64,000 bases of DNA from Fusibacter paucivorans (GTDB lineage: Bacteria; Bacillota; Clostridia; Peptostreptococcales; Acidaminobacteraceae): positions 62,001 to 126,000 of the forward strand of contig NZ_JAHBCL010000002.1 of assembly GCF_018390735.1 (NCBI RefSeq), in the 5' to 3' direction. The notes under the pieces are model-generated. The model did not search any database. It was given only the letters and a program-made list of their open reading frames with translations, and was not told where the DNA came from. The stretch's first letter is position 1. Each line of letters begins with the position of its first letter. Made by a program: the position numbers and the translations under genes. This document shows, piece after piece, positions 63,689 through 64,000 of this stretch.

Positions 63689-64000
63689 CTATCCCTCCTT
63701 ATGTGTGTCAATCAAACGTTGGATCTCCAAAATTTCTTTTTCGCTCAATTTATTTCTGCGGGTGAAAGCGGCAAGAAACTGCGGCAGAGATCCATCAAAC
63801 GTTTCTGTCAAAAACTGTTCCCCCTGTATGACTAAAAAATCTTCACGGGCGATTAGCGCCGTAACCGTTCCCTTTTGGTTTTCAAATATACCCCTGTCAC
63901 ACAATCTTTTGAGCATGGTGTACGTCGTGGATTTTCTCCAGTCAAATGCTGTATCACAAAGCTTGACAAGCTCTCCTGAGGAAATCGGTTCACGCTGCCA
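63689..64000 (-). CDS. blaI: BlaI/MecI-family repressor, 5' end cut by window
   Basis: The frame is open to the right edge (WQREPISSGELVKLCDTAFDW, then RKSTTYTMLKRLCDRGIF), so the protein is longer than the ATG-started part at 63916. The visible 103 residues hold the winged helix with the TTYTMLKRL recognition helix and the C-terminal dimer region (LPQFLAAFTRRNKLSEKEILEIQRLIDTH). Three bases separate it from the protease gene. The pair would form a BlaI-BlaR1-type signal unit. Confidence 0.93.
   Translation of the reverse strand, partial: WQREPISSGELVKLCDTAFDWRKSTTYTMLKRLCDRGIFENQKGTVTALIAREDFLVIQGEQFLTETFDGSLPQFLAAFTRRNKLSEKEILEIQRLIDTHKEG

Overview
The window is dense, gene-rich DNA of a low-to-mid GC anaerobic Firmicute, most likely a Clostridia/Eubacteriales-type fermenter. 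Support comes from strong AGGAGG ribosome sites with frequent GTG/TTG starts, many lipobox lipoproteins, a butyrate/acetoacetate-type CoA module, a BlaI/M56 pair, T-rich intrinsic terminators and a sigma-54 regulon built on PrpR_N-type activation. No rRNA, tRNA, CRISPR array, insertion sequence or phage gene was seen. I cannot name the genus.

Layout. 1-7.3 kb: the 3' part of a large LuxR-type regulator, a small DUF2442-like protein and an NHLP/NHLM-type peptide export set (HlyD-like adaptor, C39 peptidase-ABC exporter, second ABC exporter) with no visible precursor. 7.4-10.7 kb: orphan branched-chain-type binding lipoprotein, small lipoprotein, EamA transporter, ECF-S-like membrane protein. 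10.7-17.2 kb: a multidomain regulator, then a complete p-aminobenzoyl-glutamate uptake and hydrolysis set (abgT-abgA-abgB). 17.2-28.5 kb: a peptide-use region with GntR regulator, dppBCDF on the minus strand, then AprA/AprB-like flavoprotein and ferredoxin, M42 aminopeptidase, DppA-like lipoprotein, amidohydrolase and a 44-residue membrane protein. 28.7-29.9 kb: two MotA-like membrane proteins, the second fused to a LuxR helix-turn-helix. 30-33.7 kb: cobalamin riboswitch, btuF-btuC-btuD and a CGGC-domain protein. 33.9-36.5 kb: an unrecognised multispan membrane protein and an exported tandem carboxymuconolactone-decarboxylase-fold protein.

37-50.2 kb is a catabolic island: tripartite tricarboxylate transporter tctCBA with a metallo-beta-lactamase-fold hydrolase, a sigma-54 activator, a D-2-hydroxyacid dehydrogenase, an RraA-family protein, an amidohydrolase, then atoD-atoA, crotonase and 3-hydroxyacyl-CoA dehydrogenase. 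50.3-56.2 kb: a candidate structured RNA, then a c-di-GMP block (GAF-like/HD-GYP/PilZ-like protein divergent from a sugar-type binding lipoprotein and a GGDEF sensor). 56.2-61 kb: an unknown exported membrane protein, a DUF523 protein, a two-gene SSS symporter and an iron-sulfur flavoprotein. 61.2-64 kb: M56 BlaR1-like sensor protease and BlaI repressor, the latter cut by the window end.

The main non-obvious structure is regulatory. Five near-identical sigma-54 promoters (TGGCAY-N5-TTGCW) lie upstream of the genes at 33943, 37275, 43861, 47181 and 58389. Most carry a palindromic upstream activator-type site about 100-150 bases before the expected start. The two promoters flanking the only sigma-54 activator gene in the window share the palindrome TTTCA-N4-TGAAA, which suggests that this protein controls the TctCBA/hydroxyacid dehydrogenase/RraA/amidohydrolase genes, while other activators drive the remaining promoters.
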